A stretch of 64,000 nt of DNA from positions 3,499,501 to 3,563,500 of the forward strand of contig JADJWQ010000006.1 of assembly GCA_016716265.1 (NCBI GenBank), in the 5' to 3' direction. A model generated the notes under the pieces. That model was given only the letters and a program-made list of their open reading frames with translations. It was not told where the DNA came from and made no database searches. A program made the translations under genes and the position numbers. The DNA comes from Planctomycetota bacterium (GTDB lineage Bacteria > Planctomycetota > UBA1135 > UBA2386). This document shows, piece after piece, positions 1-8,351 of the stretch. Each line of letters opens with the position of its first letter. Position 1 is the stretch's first letter.

Positions 1-544
1 GCCGGTAGACGAGGCCGACCGGCACGATGCGCACCGGCTCGCACGCCGGCACGCGGGCGGCCGCCTCCAGTGCGATCCGCGCGGTGCCCGCGCGCAGCGG
101 CAGCAGGCGGCGCTGTGCGAGGCTGCGCCCCTCGGGCGCCATCGCGACGGACTCGCCGGCGACCAGCCGCGCGACCGCCGCGCGCATCGTCGCGACGTTC
201 TGCCGCCGCGACGCGAAGTCGCCGCGCCCGGTCTCGGGACGGTGCAGCGGGACGGCGCGCAGCCGGCGCGACAGCCAGCCGCGGAACCGACCGCCGAACA
301 GCAGCACGCTGTCGGCCAGGAACCAGAGCGGCCCGCCGCGCAGCGCGAGCCCGACGTGGATCGGGTCGAGCAGGTGGAACGGATGGTGGAACGCGACGAG
401 CCGCCGCGGTCCACGCACGCGCGCACCACCGAGCGAGCAGCGGCCGTGGAACAACCGGAGCGCGAGCCACAGCGCGGCACCGAGCAGCGCCGCCTCCGGG
501 CGCGGATCGAAGCGGCGCCGCCGCGGCCCGCGAGGTCCGGTCAT
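1..544 (-). CDS. PlsC-type phospholipid/glycerol acyltransferase, partial at left edge
   Basis: Partial: the C-terminus lies outside the window. The visible 181 residues contain the acyltransferase block I in its HX5D form (residues HHPFHLLDP, about 50-58). A hydrophobic stretch follows, then block III-like APEGRS and the conserved tail PLRAGTARIAL. The family moves acyl groups from acyl-CoA or acyl-ACP to glycerol-phosphate-type acceptors at the inner membrane. The usual FPEG is APEG here, and the preceding Asn of NHP is His, so substrate preference may differ. The ATG overlaps the TGA of the preceding transglutaminase-esterase gene (ATGA), which argues for one transcript and for this start. 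Family assignment is fairly sure; the acceptor is unknown. Confidence 0.75.
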   Translation of the reverse strand, partial: MTGPRGPRRRRFDPRPEAALLGAALWLALRLFHGRCSLGGARVRGPRRLVAFHHPFHLLDPIHVGLALRGGPLWFLADSVLLFGGRFRGWLSRRLRAVPLHRPETGRGDFASRRQNVATMRAAVARLVAGESVAMAPEGRSLAQRRLLPLRAGTARIALEAAARVPACEPVRIVPVGLVYR

Positions 545-2928
545 CGCGGGCCGCCGACCAGGTCGACGACGCAGGACGACGCCAGCTGCGGATCGCCTCG
601 GCGCAGCATCGTCTCGCACAGCGTGCGCGCGCTCGGCGCGATCGCGACGCTGCGCTCCGCGCCACCGACCGTCACGACCAGCGGACGATCGAAGTCCACG
701 AGCCGGGCGTCGAGGCGGGCCTGGAGGTGCTCGACGCCGGTCGCGTCCAGCACCTCGAGCCGATTGCCCGCCTGCAGCCGGACATCGAGGCGCTGGCCGT
801 CGCGAGGGCTGTCGTTCGTCAGCCAGTAGAAGTCCCGGATGCGGTTGTCGGTCGGCTCCCAGCGGACGCGGTCGGGCGTCGCCACGCGGCGCGCGCGGCA
901 GAGCTCGGCGAGCCGGTCGCGATCCGGCAGGCCGGTGTGTCCATTGCCTTCGATCGGCATGAAATCGGTCGGGAACGCGCCCGGCGCGTCGTGCGCCCGC
1001 AATGCGTCGAGCTCGCCGGCGAACGCCGTGCAGCGCTCGAACCGGCCGTAGGCGGTGTCACGCGAGCCGACCATGAACGAGAACCGCAGATTGCGGAGGT
1101 TCAGCGCCGGGCTCTCGCCGGGCGTCGGCGCGGCGGCCGATGCGTGCACCGCCGCGAAGCGGTCGGGGATCTTCGGTCCGAGCGCGAAGGCGCCGTAGCC
1201 GCCGTGCGAGTAGCCGATCGCACAGACGCGGTCGGGATCGACGTCGCCGAAGGTCACGAACTGCCGGATCAGCTCGGCGACGAGCGGGGCGATGGCGTCG
1301 TCGTAGAAGCCGTTCCACTCGTCGTTGGGGGCGCGCAACGCGACGTAGCGGTAGCCGCCGACCTCCGGGTGGGGACGATAGTACGAGCGCATGACCTGCC
1401 ATTGCTGGTCGTTGACGCGCGTGGGCACGCCGCCACCGCCATGCATGGCGATCACGAGCCCGAACCCCGCCGGCCCGGGCTCGCCGACGTTCTGCACCGT
1501 GTAGCGCGCCTCGCGGTCCGCGGTGCGGACGCGGCCGCGACGGAAGTCGGCCAGTGCGTCGCCGTGCACCGGCGCGTCGCGCCACGCACTCCACACGATG
1601 CGGCGCGCGCGCGCCTCGTCGGCGCGGAGCATCGCATCGGCGAGCACCGGGAAGGTCTGCTCCGCACGATCGGTCTCGCTGCCGGCGAAGTAGCCCTCGG
1701 CGGCGAGGCGCAGTGCATCGGCCTCCGCCGCGAACGGCTGCTCCTCGACGTGCACGCCGACCAGCTCCTCGGCCTCGCCACGGCCGGCGTGCTGCAGCTC
1801 GCAGACGCTGCCCGCGTAGGTCACGCGCAGCGCGAGCACCGCACCGCGCGGCACCAGGAACTCGAGGTGGTCGTTGGTGTCGGCACCCTCGCCGCGGCTC
1901 GTGCCGGTGGACACCACGCCCGGCGCCGCACCGTCGTCGCCGACCACGCGCACCTCGACGCGCGCCGCCACGCGCCGCGCCGGCTGGCCGGCGAGCACGT
2001 CGATCCACAGCCGCGTGCGGTCCGCGGCGGGCGTCAGGTCACGCCGCAGGTAGCGCGCCGTGACGTCGATCGCTCGCACCTCGGCGCCCGGCGCGAACAC
2101 CAGCGGGAACCGCGGCGCGCCCGGCTGCCAGGTGACGGCCCAGATCCCGTGACGGCGATCGCCCGGCGTCGCGAGTGCCGCGTCGGCCTGGAACCAGGTG
2201 TGGTCGAGCCCGTTCGGATCGGGCTCGGCAGCACCCACGAAGTGCCAGCCGTCGAGGTCCCACACCTCGACCCAGGTGTGGTTGCCGCGCTTGTTCGGCC
2301 ACTCGGCGATGCCGGCGAGCCGCGCCGGCACACCGACCGCGCGGCAGGCGCTCGCCAGCAGGATCGACAGGCCGGTGCACGACGCGATGCCCTGCTCGAT
2401 CGACTCCGACACGCTCTGGTCGGCACGGCGCCGCTCGGTCGAGTAGCGGACGCCGACCGCCTGGAACAGCTTCTGGTTGAGCCGCTGCGCGGCCTCGCCC
2501 GGCGTCGTGCAGCCCTCGATCAGCGGCAGGCACAGCTCGCGCAGCCGCGCGCGCCACGGCTCGCGCGTCTCGGTGACGTGCGCGTACGGCAGCACGGCAT
2601 CGAGGAACACGTCGTCGGGGATCCGTGCGCCCCACGGCGCGCCGGCGCGCGCCGCGTGCGCCAATGCGCAATCCTCGAGCAGCGCGGCGGCGGACAGCGC
2701 GCGCAGGTCGCCCGTCGGCATGCCGGCGACCAGGTACTCCATCGCCGTGCGCTGCTCGGCCGGCGCGGTGACGAGCGCGTGCCAGATCGCCGCACGATTG
2801 GAGCCCGCGCGATCGAGGGCCGCGGCGATCGGCGCGGGCCAATCGGGTGCGGGCCACGCGGCCTGCGGCTCCTGCGCGAGCGCGGCGCCGAGCGGCAGCG
2901 CGAGAACGACGAGTCGGACGATCCGCAT
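541..2928 (-). CDS. exported transglutaminase-like / alpha-beta hydrolase fusion
   Basis: 795 residues. The N-terminus MRIVRLVVLALPLGAALAQ is a signal peptide and fixes the start. The first half holds a transglutaminase-like core: Cys in GIASCTGLSILLASA, His in GNHTWVEVWD, and Asp in the following AEPDPNGLDHTW stretch, so a Cys-His-Asp triad is visible. The second half is an esterase/PHB-depolymerase-like alpha/beta hydrolase: oxyanion MHGGGG, nucleophile elbow GYSHGGYG, Asp in GSRDTAYG and His in EGNGHTGLP. Both active sites look intact. It probably cleaves or remodels an ester or amide polymer outside the cytoplasm; the substrate is unknown. It follows fpg by 65 bp and overlaps the acyltransferase start by 4 bp. 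Confidence 0.85.
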   Translation of the reverse strand: MRIVRLVVLALPLGAALAQEPQAAWPAPDWPAPIAAALDRAGSNRAAIWHALVTAPAEQRTAMEYLVAGMPTGDLRALSAAALLEDCALAHAARAGAPWGARIPDDVFLDAVLPYAHVTETREPWRARLRELCLPLIEGCTTPGEAAQRLNQKLFQAVGVRYSTERRRADQSVSESIEQGIASCTGLSILLASACRAVGVPARLAGIAEWPNKRGNHTWVEVWDLDGWHFVGAAEPDPNGLDHTWFQADAALATPGDRRHGIWAVTWQPGAPRFPLVFAPGAEVRAIDVTARYLRRDLTPAADRTRLWIDVLAGQPARRVAARVEVRVVGDDGAAPGVVSTGTSRGEGADTNDHLEFLVPRGAVLALRVTYAGSVCELQHAGRGEAEELVGVHVEEQPFAAEADALRLAAEGYFAGSETDRAEQTFPVLADAMLRADEARARRIVWSAWRDAPVHGDALADFRRGRVRTADREARYTVQNVGEPGPAGFGLVIAMHGGGGVPTRVNDQQWQVMRSYYRPHPEVGGYRYVALRAPNDEWNGFYDDAIAPLVAELIRQFVTFGDVDPDRVCAIGYSHGGYGAFALGPKIPDRFAAVHASAAAPTPGESPALNLRNLRFSFMVGSRDTAYGRFERCTAFAGELDALRAHDAPGAFPTDFMPIEGNGHTGLPDRDRLAELCRARRVATPDRVRWEPTDNRIRDFYWLTNDSPRDGQRLDVRLQAGNRLEVLDATGVEHLQARLDARLVDFDRPLVVTVGGAERSVAIAPSARTLCETMLRRGDPQLASSCVVDLVGGPR

Positions 2929-2993
2929 GCGCGGATCGAAGCACGCCGGACGGTGGCTGCCAACGACCCGATCGCACCGGGGAGTCGCGGGTG

Positions 2994-3932
2994 TCACGGC
3001 GGGCGCGCGCCGCCCCGCAGCTCCTCGAGCTCGTCGAGCGTGCGGGGCCACTCGCCACCGCGCATCAGCTGCGACAGCCCGCGGTCGGCGAGCAGCCGGC
3101 CGCCGGTCTGGCAGCGCGCGCAGTAGTTGCACTCGTTCGCCGCGTAGCGGATGCGCTGGATCGGGCTCGCGCACACCCGACACGGCTCCCGGTAGCGGCC
3201 GTGGACGGCCATGCCGGGCCGGAACGCCGTGACCGTCTCGGGGAAGCCGTCGCCGACCTCGGCGCGGAGGCGGGCGGTCCAGTCGGTCAGCACCTCGCGC
3301 GCGCTGGCGAACAGGATCGCGATCTCGTGCTCGGCGAGGCGGCTCGTCCAGGTGACCGGCGACAGGCGCGCAGCGAACAGGATCTCGTCGGAGTAGGCGT
3401 TGCCGATGCCGGCGAACAGGCGCGGGTCGGTCAGCGCCCGCTTCAGCGTCCGGTTCTCGCGTCGCAGTGCGTCGACGAACCCCTCGAACGTGCACTCGAG
3501 CGGCTCGATGCCGCCGCGATCGAATTGCGCGAGGCCGGCATCGTCCGCAATGCAATGCACGGCGGCCCGCTTCCGCGTCGACGACTCGGTCAGCCACAGC
3601 GTCCCGGCCTCGAAATGCCATGCGGCGAGCAAGGCCCTGGGGCCCCCCGGTGGCCGGCGCACGCGGCCGCCCTGCACCGGCCGCCAGCGCAGCCGGCCGG
3701 CGATCATCAGATGGACCACGACGAGCGCGCCGCCATCGTAGCCCATCGCGATGCGCTTGCCCCCGACGCGCCGCGCCGACACGAGGTGCTGGCCGACGAA
3801 CGCCGCCGGTGCCGGCTCGACGGTCCGCAGCACGGACGGTCCGTGCACGGCGAACTCCGCGAGCGCGCCCGCCGCGCCGACGACGGCCGCAATGCGCTCG
3901 GCATAGACGGTGACGTCGGGCAGCTCGGGCAC
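2994..3932 (-). CDS. Fpg/Nei-family DNA glycosylase
   Basis: 312 residues. It starts at a GTG whose product, once the initiator Met is removed, begins PELPDVTVY; the N-terminal Pro is the catalytic nucleophile of this family and Glu3 is also conserved. GGKRIAMGY carries the conserved beta-elimination lysine. TDPRLFAGIGNAYSDEIL is the helix-two-turn-helix with the invariant Asn. The C-terminus has the four-cysteine zinc finger (CRVC, then CARC). The enzyme excises oxidised bases and nicks the abasic site in base-excision repair. Fpg versus Nei cannot be settled from motifs alone. It starts 16 bp after the DUF1080 gene ends, so co-transcription is likely. Confidence 0.88.
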   Translation of the reverse strand: MPELPDVTVYAERIAAVVGAAGALAEFAVHGPSVLRTVEPAPAAFVGQHLVSARRVGGKRIAMGYDGGALVVVHLMIAGRLRWRPVQGGRVRRPPGGPRALLAAWHFEAGTLWLTESSTRKRAAVHCIADDAGLAQFDRGGIEPLECTFEGFVDALRRENRTLKRALTDPRLFAGIGNAYSDEILFAARLSPVTWTSRLAEHEIAILFASAREVLTDWTARLRAEVGDGFPETVTAFRPGMAVHGRYREPCRVCASPIQRIRYAANECNYCARCQTGGRLLADRGLSQLMRGGEWPRTLDELEELRGGARPP

Positions 3933-3948
3933 GGCCGGCCCCTCCGGC

Positions 3949-5295
3949 TCACAGTCGCTTGACGAACACGTTGCGGAACCAGGCGTACGCGTCGCCGTCC
4001 ATCGCGCCGGCCGGCGCGTGACGCTGCAGGCCGACGAAGCCCGACTTCGCACGGCGCGCGAACGCCTCGCCCTGCTCGGGATCGAGCTTCGCCGTGTCGA
4101 CGTCCCACAGCTCGACGCCATTGAGCTCGCACCGGATCCGTGTGCCCTGACAACGGATCTCGTAGCTGTTCCAGCGGCCGAGCGGGTACAGCGTCCCGGG
4201 ATGGCCGGCCGGCACGGCGCCGTAGAGGCTGCCGGTGAACTGCCACTCCTTCAGCTTCGAGCCGGTGTCCTCCTCCCAATGGAAGTCGTCGAGGATCTGG
4301 ATCTCGCAACCGGAGAAGGCAGGGTTGGCATCACCGCGGCGCGCGCGCAGGAACACGCCCGAGTTCGCGCGGCGCAACACGCGGAAGTCCATCCGCAGCA
4401 CGAAGTCGGTGAAGTCCTCGCGCGTCGCCAGGTGGTGCGCACCGCCTGCGACGAGCGCGCGCAGCACGCGGCCGTCGCAAGCGAAGCCGCGGCCATCGCC
4501 GCCGTGCGCCTCGAAGCGCGTCAGCCCCTCGTCGAGCAGCGGCTCGAAGCCCGAGCCCTCGCGCGGGGTCAGGAACCCGCCGTCGTCGCACGTGAACTCG
4601 CGCGTGTCGAACACCGGCAGCTCGCGCAGGCGCAGCCCGCGAAAGCGTGCGGCGAACTCGTCGGGCTCGAGCCCGCCGTGCACCTGCACGCCGATGCGAC
4701 CGGTCGCGACGTAGCCGGGTTCGCCGAAGGGTAGCTGGTAGTCGGTCAGCTTCCGGTCGTCGAGCCAGAACTCGAGGTGGAAGTCGCGGCCGGTGCACCG
4801 GACGCGGCCACGGTTCCACGCGTCCTTCAGGAAGTGCTGCGCACCCTCGGGGTTCTCCTCGAGCCAGCCCTCCGAATACACACCGCCGATCTCGCCGCCG
4901 GGACGCCAATCGAGCGTGATCTGCGCACCCTTCGCCTCGGGCGCCATGCGCACGAAGATCCCGGAGTCGAACGGCCAGTCGATCCGCGTCTCGAACTCCA
5001 GGTCGAAGCTGTGCCAGCGCTGCTCGGTGTAGAGCAGCCCGCCGGCCTTGCCCGGCCCGACGCGGCCGGTGATCGCACCGTCCTCGACGGTCCACACGGC
5101 GAGCCCGTCGTAGCGCCCGCCGGAGGTGACCCAGCCGGCCAGGGTGCGGCCGTCGAAAAGGTCGATCCACGCCGGCGGCTCGGCGGTTTCACGCGCGGGT
5201 CGCGGCGCGGCCGCGGGCGCCTGCGCGCCCGGCGTGCAGGCGAGCCCCGCCGACGACAGGACGAGCAGTACGGCGGTCGGAGCGGGTCGTTGCAT
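3949..5295 (-). CDS. exported protein with two DUF1080 (3-keto-disaccharide hydrolase-like) domains
   Basis: 448 residues. The hydrophobic leader ends SSAGLACTPG, so it may be a lipoprotein, although the -3 residue is Gly rather than Leu. Domain one begins at WIDLFDGRTLAGW (about residue 43) and includes GLLYTEQRWHSFDLEFE and DSGIFVRM. Domain two begins near FEPLLDEGLTRFEAHG and has the matching FVLRMDFRV, NSGVFLRA and CEIQILDD. DUF1080 is a concanavalin-like jelly roll common in planctomycetes; characterised relatives hydrolyse 3-keto-glycosides. The second copy lacks the usual DG..L.GW opening, so it may be a binding module. A TAGCCT box lies 27 bp upstream, overlapping the end of the kinase gene. 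Confidence 0.82.
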   Translation of the reverse strand: MQRPAPTAVLLVLSSAGLACTPGAQAPAAAPRPARETAEPPAWIDLFDGRTLAGWVTSGGRYDGLAVWTVEDGAITGRVGPGKAGGLLYTEQRWHSFDLEFETRIDWPFDSGIFVRMAPEAKGAQITLDWRPGGEIGGVYSEGWLEENPEGAQHFLKDAWNRGRVRCTGRDFHLEFWLDDRKLTDYQLPFGEPGYVATGRIGVQVHGGLEPDEFAARFRGLRLRELPVFDTREFTCDDGGFLTPREGSGFEPLLDEGLTRFEAHGGDGRGFACDGRVLRALVAGGAHHLATREDFTDFVLRMDFRVLRRANSGVFLRARRGDANPAFSGCEIQILDDFHWEEDTGSKLKEWQFTGSLYGAVPAGHPGTLYPLGRWNSYEIRCQGTRIRCELNGVELWDVDTAKLDPEQGEAFARRAKSGFVGLQRHAPAGAMDGDAYAWFRNVFVKRL

Positions 5296-5322
5296 GGGCG
5301 CGGCGCAGGGGACAGCGAGCCG

Positions 5323-5328
5323 AGGCTA
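5323..5328 (-). promoter_or_regulatory. -10-like box TAGCCT
   Basis: On the minus strand the context reads GATAGCCT, 27 bp before the ATG of the double DUF1080 gene. It matches the TANNNT pattern seen upstream of many genes here. No convincing -35 element is visible. Confidence 0.35.
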
Positions 5329-7128
5329 TCACCGCCGCTCGCGCTGCACCACGGCGCGGGCGCGCCGGGCCAGCTCGAGCAGGTCGCGGTCACGCCGCGG
5401 CGGACCCCGTTCCGCCACCGGCGGTGCCGGGGGGGGCTGGACCCGGACCTCCACCGGCGACAGCGCGGGGTCCGGCGGGACCTCGCGGGCGGCAGCCAGG
5501 GGTGGCGGCACGGGTGACTCCAGCGCTCCGCGCGGCGCGACCGCCGCGGGGGCACCGTCGCTCCCGGGCGCGAGCGCGACGACGCTCCGCCAATGCGCGC
5601 GCGCCTCGTCCTCGCGGCCGAGCGCGAGCAGCGTCACCGCGAGGTCGTTGCGCAATCGCGCGAGCTCTCCCACCGGCACCGACGGCGCCGACTCCGCGCG
5701 CTCGAGCGCCTGCACCAGCACGCCGTTCGCGCGCTGCGCCTCGCCGCACATCAGCATGACGCCGGCGAGGTCCGACGACGCATCGAGCGTGCGCGGCGAG
5801 GCGTCACCGTACACCGAGCGATTGAGCTCGAGCCGCCGCGCGAACACCGACAGCGAGTCGGGCAGGGCGGCCTTCGAACCGGACTCGCCGCCGGCGACCT
5901 GCCACTCGTCGGGCGGGAGGAGCGCGCCGTTCTCGCGCGGCAGCTCGTCGAGCGCAGCCAGCGTGCCGTGGTCCGACTCCAGCCGCTGCAGCTCCTCGCG
6001 CAGCGCGTCGCGCTCGGCGATCGCGTCGAGATAGTGGTCGAGGAACAGCGCGGCCGCGAGCAGCACGACCGCCGCGCCGGCGGCGGCGGCGATCCGCCGC
6101 CGGTGCCGCCGCAATGCGAGCCACAGGTGCGGGAACGGCCCGCGCGGCCGCGCGCCCGGTGCGGCGCCGCTGGCGCAACGCTCGAGGTCCTCGGCGAGCT
6201 CGAGCGCGGTGGCATAGCGCAGCTCGGGCCGCTTCTCGGTCGCCTTGACGACGACGTGGTCGACGCCGTCGCGCAGCCGCCGGCGCAGCGCGCGCACCGA
6301 CGTGCACCGCACGCGACACGCTTCCTCGGCGGCGCGACCACCGGTCGTCAGCCGCTGGCTCGGCGTCGGCAGCGGCACCTCGGCGATCAGGCGCTGCACC
6401 TCGACGAAGCTCTTCGACTTCAGCGTCGCGGCGTCGATCGGCGGCGCACCGACCAGGATCTCGAAGACGATCGTGCCGAGCGAGAACACGTCGGCGCGGC
6501 GGTCGACCTCGCGCCCGCCGCGCGGGTCGGCCTGCTCGGGGCTCATGTAGGCGGGCGTGCCGAGGATCCGGCCCAGCTCGGTCTGCAGCGTCTGCTCGGT
6601 CAGCCGCTCACCGCCGATCGCCTTCGCGATGCCGAAGTCGATCACCTTCGGCTGCGGCTCGCCATCGACGTCGCGCACCAGCACGTTGGTCGGCTTCAGG
6701 TCGCGGTGCACGACGCCGCGCTCGTGCGCGTGATGGACCGCGCGGCAGACCTTCGCACACAGCCGCAGCCGCGCGTCGACGTCGAGGGCCCGCTCGTCGC
6801 AGAACCCCGTGATCGGCGCGCCCGGCACGTGCTCCATGACGAAGTAGGGGCGCCCCTCGGGCCCGAGCCCGGCATCGAGGATCTGCGCGATGCCGGGGTG
6901 GTCCATGCGCTCGAGCGCGCGCTGCTCGGCGTGGAAGCGCGTCAGCACCTCGCGCGTGTCCATGCCGAGCTTGACGACCTTGATCGCGACGCGCCGCTCG
7001 ATCGGCTCGCGCTGCTCGGCCAGGTAGACCGTACCCATGCCGCCCTCGCCGAGCTCGCCGAGCACGCGGTACGGACCGATGCGCTCGGGGGTCGGCGCGG
7101 CGGCGGAGCTGTGGGCCTCGGTGCTCAT
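5329..7128 (-). CDS. membrane-anchored Ser/Thr protein kinase (Hanks type) with extracytoplasmic C-terminus
   Basis: 599 residues. The kinase domain runs from about residue 20 to 310: glycine loop GEGGMG (27-32), Lys50 in VAIK, catalytic HRDLKPTN (141-148), DFG (164-166) and activation/P+1 segment GTPAYMSPEQ. All key residues are present, so it should be active. A basic stretch RRHRRR and one hydrophobic helix (about 340-360) anchor it. The outer half has a Ser/Pro-poor helical region with weak TPR character and a proline-rich end. Planctomycetes encode many such kinases; the target cannot be told from sequence. It is divergent from the histidine phosphatase gene across a 113 bp gap and heads the minus-strand run of five genes. 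Confidence 0.92.
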   Translation of the reverse strand: MSTEAHSSAAAPTPERIGPYRVLGELGEGGMGTVYLAEQREPIERRVAIKVVKLGMDTREVLTRFHAEQRALERMDHPGIAQILDAGLGPEGRPYFVMEHVPGAPITGFCDERALDVDARLRLCAKVCRAVHHAHERGVVHRDLKPTNVLVRDVDGEPQPKVIDFGIAKAIGGERLTEQTLQTELGRILGTPAYMSPEQADPRGGREVDRRADVFSLGTIVFEILVGAPPIDAATLKSKSFVEVQRLIAEVPLPTPSQRLTTGGRAAEEACRVRCTSVRALRRRLRDGVDHVVVKATEKRPELRYATALELAEDLERCASGAAPGARPRGPFPHLWLALRRHRRRIAAAAGAAVVLLAAALFLDHYLDAIAERDALREELQRLESDHGTLAALDELPRENGALLPPDEWQVAGGESGSKAALPDSLSVFARRLELNRSVYGDASPRTLDASSDLAGVMLMCGEAQRANGVLVQALERAESAPSVPVGELARLRNDLAVTLLALGREDEARAHWRSVVALAPGSDGAPAAVAPRGALESPVPPPLAAAREVPPDPALSPVEVRVQPPPAPPVAERGPPRRDRDLLELARRARAVVQRERR

Positions 7129-7136
7129 CGGTCCCG

Positions 7137-7157
7137 GTCGGTGGTCGGTGGTCGGTC
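7137..7157. repeat. three tandem 7-bp units gtcggtg
   Basis: Two perfect copies and one copy with a final c sit just upstream of the kinase start codon, in the divergent intergenic gap. It could be an operator-like array or simple slippage. Confidence 0.5.
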
Positions 7158-7211
7158 AGACGGCGATCGCCGCGCCGACGCCGAGTCCGCGGAAATGTTC
7201 CCCGCGGAGCC

Positions 7212-7217
7212 TATCCT
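7212..7217 (+). promoter_or_regulatory. -10-like box TATCCT
   Basis: The context is GAGCCTATCCTGCC, 24 bp before the ATG of the histidine phosphatase. A nearly identical CTATCCTGCC occurs upstream of the glycosyltransferase gene at 18929. Confidence 0.45.
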
Positions 7218-7241
7218 GCCGGCGATGTGCCGTGAGGCCGG

Positions 7242-7928
7242 ATGGTGACGAATCCCGAACGCAGCGGGCCCGGGGCGGCCCCGGCGGCGCGCATCGACGA
7301 GGTGTGGCTGGTGCGGCACGGCCAGACCGCAGCGAATCGCGCCGGCATCGTGCAGGGCCATCGCGACGAGCCACTCGATCCGGACGGCGAGGAGCAGGCC
7401 CGGCGGCTCGGCCGCGACCTCGCCATGCGCGGCGTCGGCTTCGCCGGTTGCGTCGCGAGCGACCTGGCACGGGCGGTGCGGACCGCGGAGCTCGCCTGCG
7501 CACCGCTCGGCCTCGCGATCGCGCGCGAGCCGGCGCTGCGCGAGCAGTCGTTCGGCGCGTTCGAGGGAGGCCCGGTCGACGCGCTGCGGGCGTTCCGCGA
7601 CCAGCCCGTCGACGACCCGGAGGTGCTCGCACCGCCCCACGGCGAGAGCCCGCGCGCGATGCAGCAGCGCGTGCTGGACGCGCTCCGCCGGTGGACCGAA
7701 CGCGCCGAGCAGCCGGCGGCACGGCTCCTGGTCGTCACGCACGGTGGGCCGATCGCGGCAGTGGTCTGCGCGCTGCTCGGCGTGCCCGTCGCGCCGCCGA
7801 GCCTGCGCGCGTTCCGCCGCGACAACACCGGCGTGACGATCCTGCGGCGTCGCGCCCGTGCGCCCGACGCGTGGCAGATCGCGGTGCTCAACGACCTGCG
7901 CCACCTCGGCGACGGCGCCGCACGTTGA
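7242..7928 (+). CDS. histidine phosphatase (phosphoglycerate mutase-like)
   Basis: 228 residues. VWLVRHGQTAANRAG holds the catalytic RHG (His26); RLGRDLAMRGVGFAGCVASDLARAVRTAEL carries the second conserved Arg; the distal His is in VVTHGGPIAAV. This is a full-length branch-1 histidine phosphatase. The family includes phosphoglycerate mutases, alpha-ribazole phosphatase and fructose-bisphosphatases; no residue here decides the substrate. GAGG lies 5 nt before the ATG. A short gap separates it from the next small gene on the same strand. Confidence 0.87.
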   Translation: MVTNPERSGPGAAPAARIDEVWLVRHGQTAANRAGIVQGHRDEPLDPDGEEQARRLGRDLAMRGVGFAGCVASDLARAVRTAELACAPLGLAIAREPALREQSFGAFEGGPVDALRAFRDQPVDDPEVLAPPHGESPRAMQQRVLDALRRWTERAEQPAARLLVVTHGGPIAAVVCALLGVPVAPPSLRAFRRDNTGVTILRRRARAPDAWQIAVLNDLRHLGDGAAR

Positions 7929-7991
7929 CCTGCGCGGACCGATGGACGCGGCGACAGCGACTCGCCATCATGGCCCGGTTCGAGGCGCGCG

Positions 7992-8345
7992 ATGGGTAGA
8001 TCCCGCTATCAGGTCGGTGAGCCGGTCGTCTTCGCGAAGCAGAAGACCAGCCAGGATCCGGGCCCGCGCGCGCGCGCCGTCCGCCCCGCCCCCCGGGGTG
8101 ACGATTACACCTACTTCGTCGACAAGCTGTGGGTGGTCGAGAAGGTGCTCGACGACGGCCGGCTGCAGCTCGCGACCCGGCGCGGCAAGCGCCACGTCGT
8201 CGACGCGCGCGACCCGGCACTGCGCCGGCCGACCCTGTGGGAGCGGCTGAAGTTCCGGCTGCGGTTCCCGCGGCTCGAGCGGATCGCGACCGACGGGGAC
8301 CCCGGCGCGGACGCCACCGGCGCGAGCGGACCGGGCACGTCGTGA
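7992..8345 (+). CDS. small conserved basic protein, function unknown
   Basis: 117 residues, no signal peptide or membrane segment. It opens MGRSRYQVGEPVVFAKQKTS, then has GDDYTYFVDKLWVVEKVLDDGRLQLATRRGK and an Arg/Leu-rich end. From memory this layout (YxVGxxVVxxKxKTS, then a VDKxWVV segment and a DDGR..TRRGK beta hairpin) recurs in planctomycete genomes, but I cannot name a family. The hairpin and charge suggest a small SH3-like or KOW-like nucleic-acid or protein-binding fold; that is inference. It ends 6 bp from the convergent methyltransferase gene. Confidence 0.65.
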   Translation: MGRSRYQVGEPVVFAKQKTSQDPGPRARAVRPAPRGDDYTYFVDKLWVVEKVLDDGRLQLATRRGKRHVVDARDPALRRPTLWERLKFRLRFPRLERIATDGDPGADATGASGPGTS

Positions 8346-8351
8346 CGGCAC

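Noticed and set aside
541..3621. Upstream extension fusing the transglutaminase gene to sequence antisense-like within fpg
   Set aside because: The extension before the signal peptide is Arg-rich and lies in the wrong frame of fpg; the leader at 2928 is a clear start.
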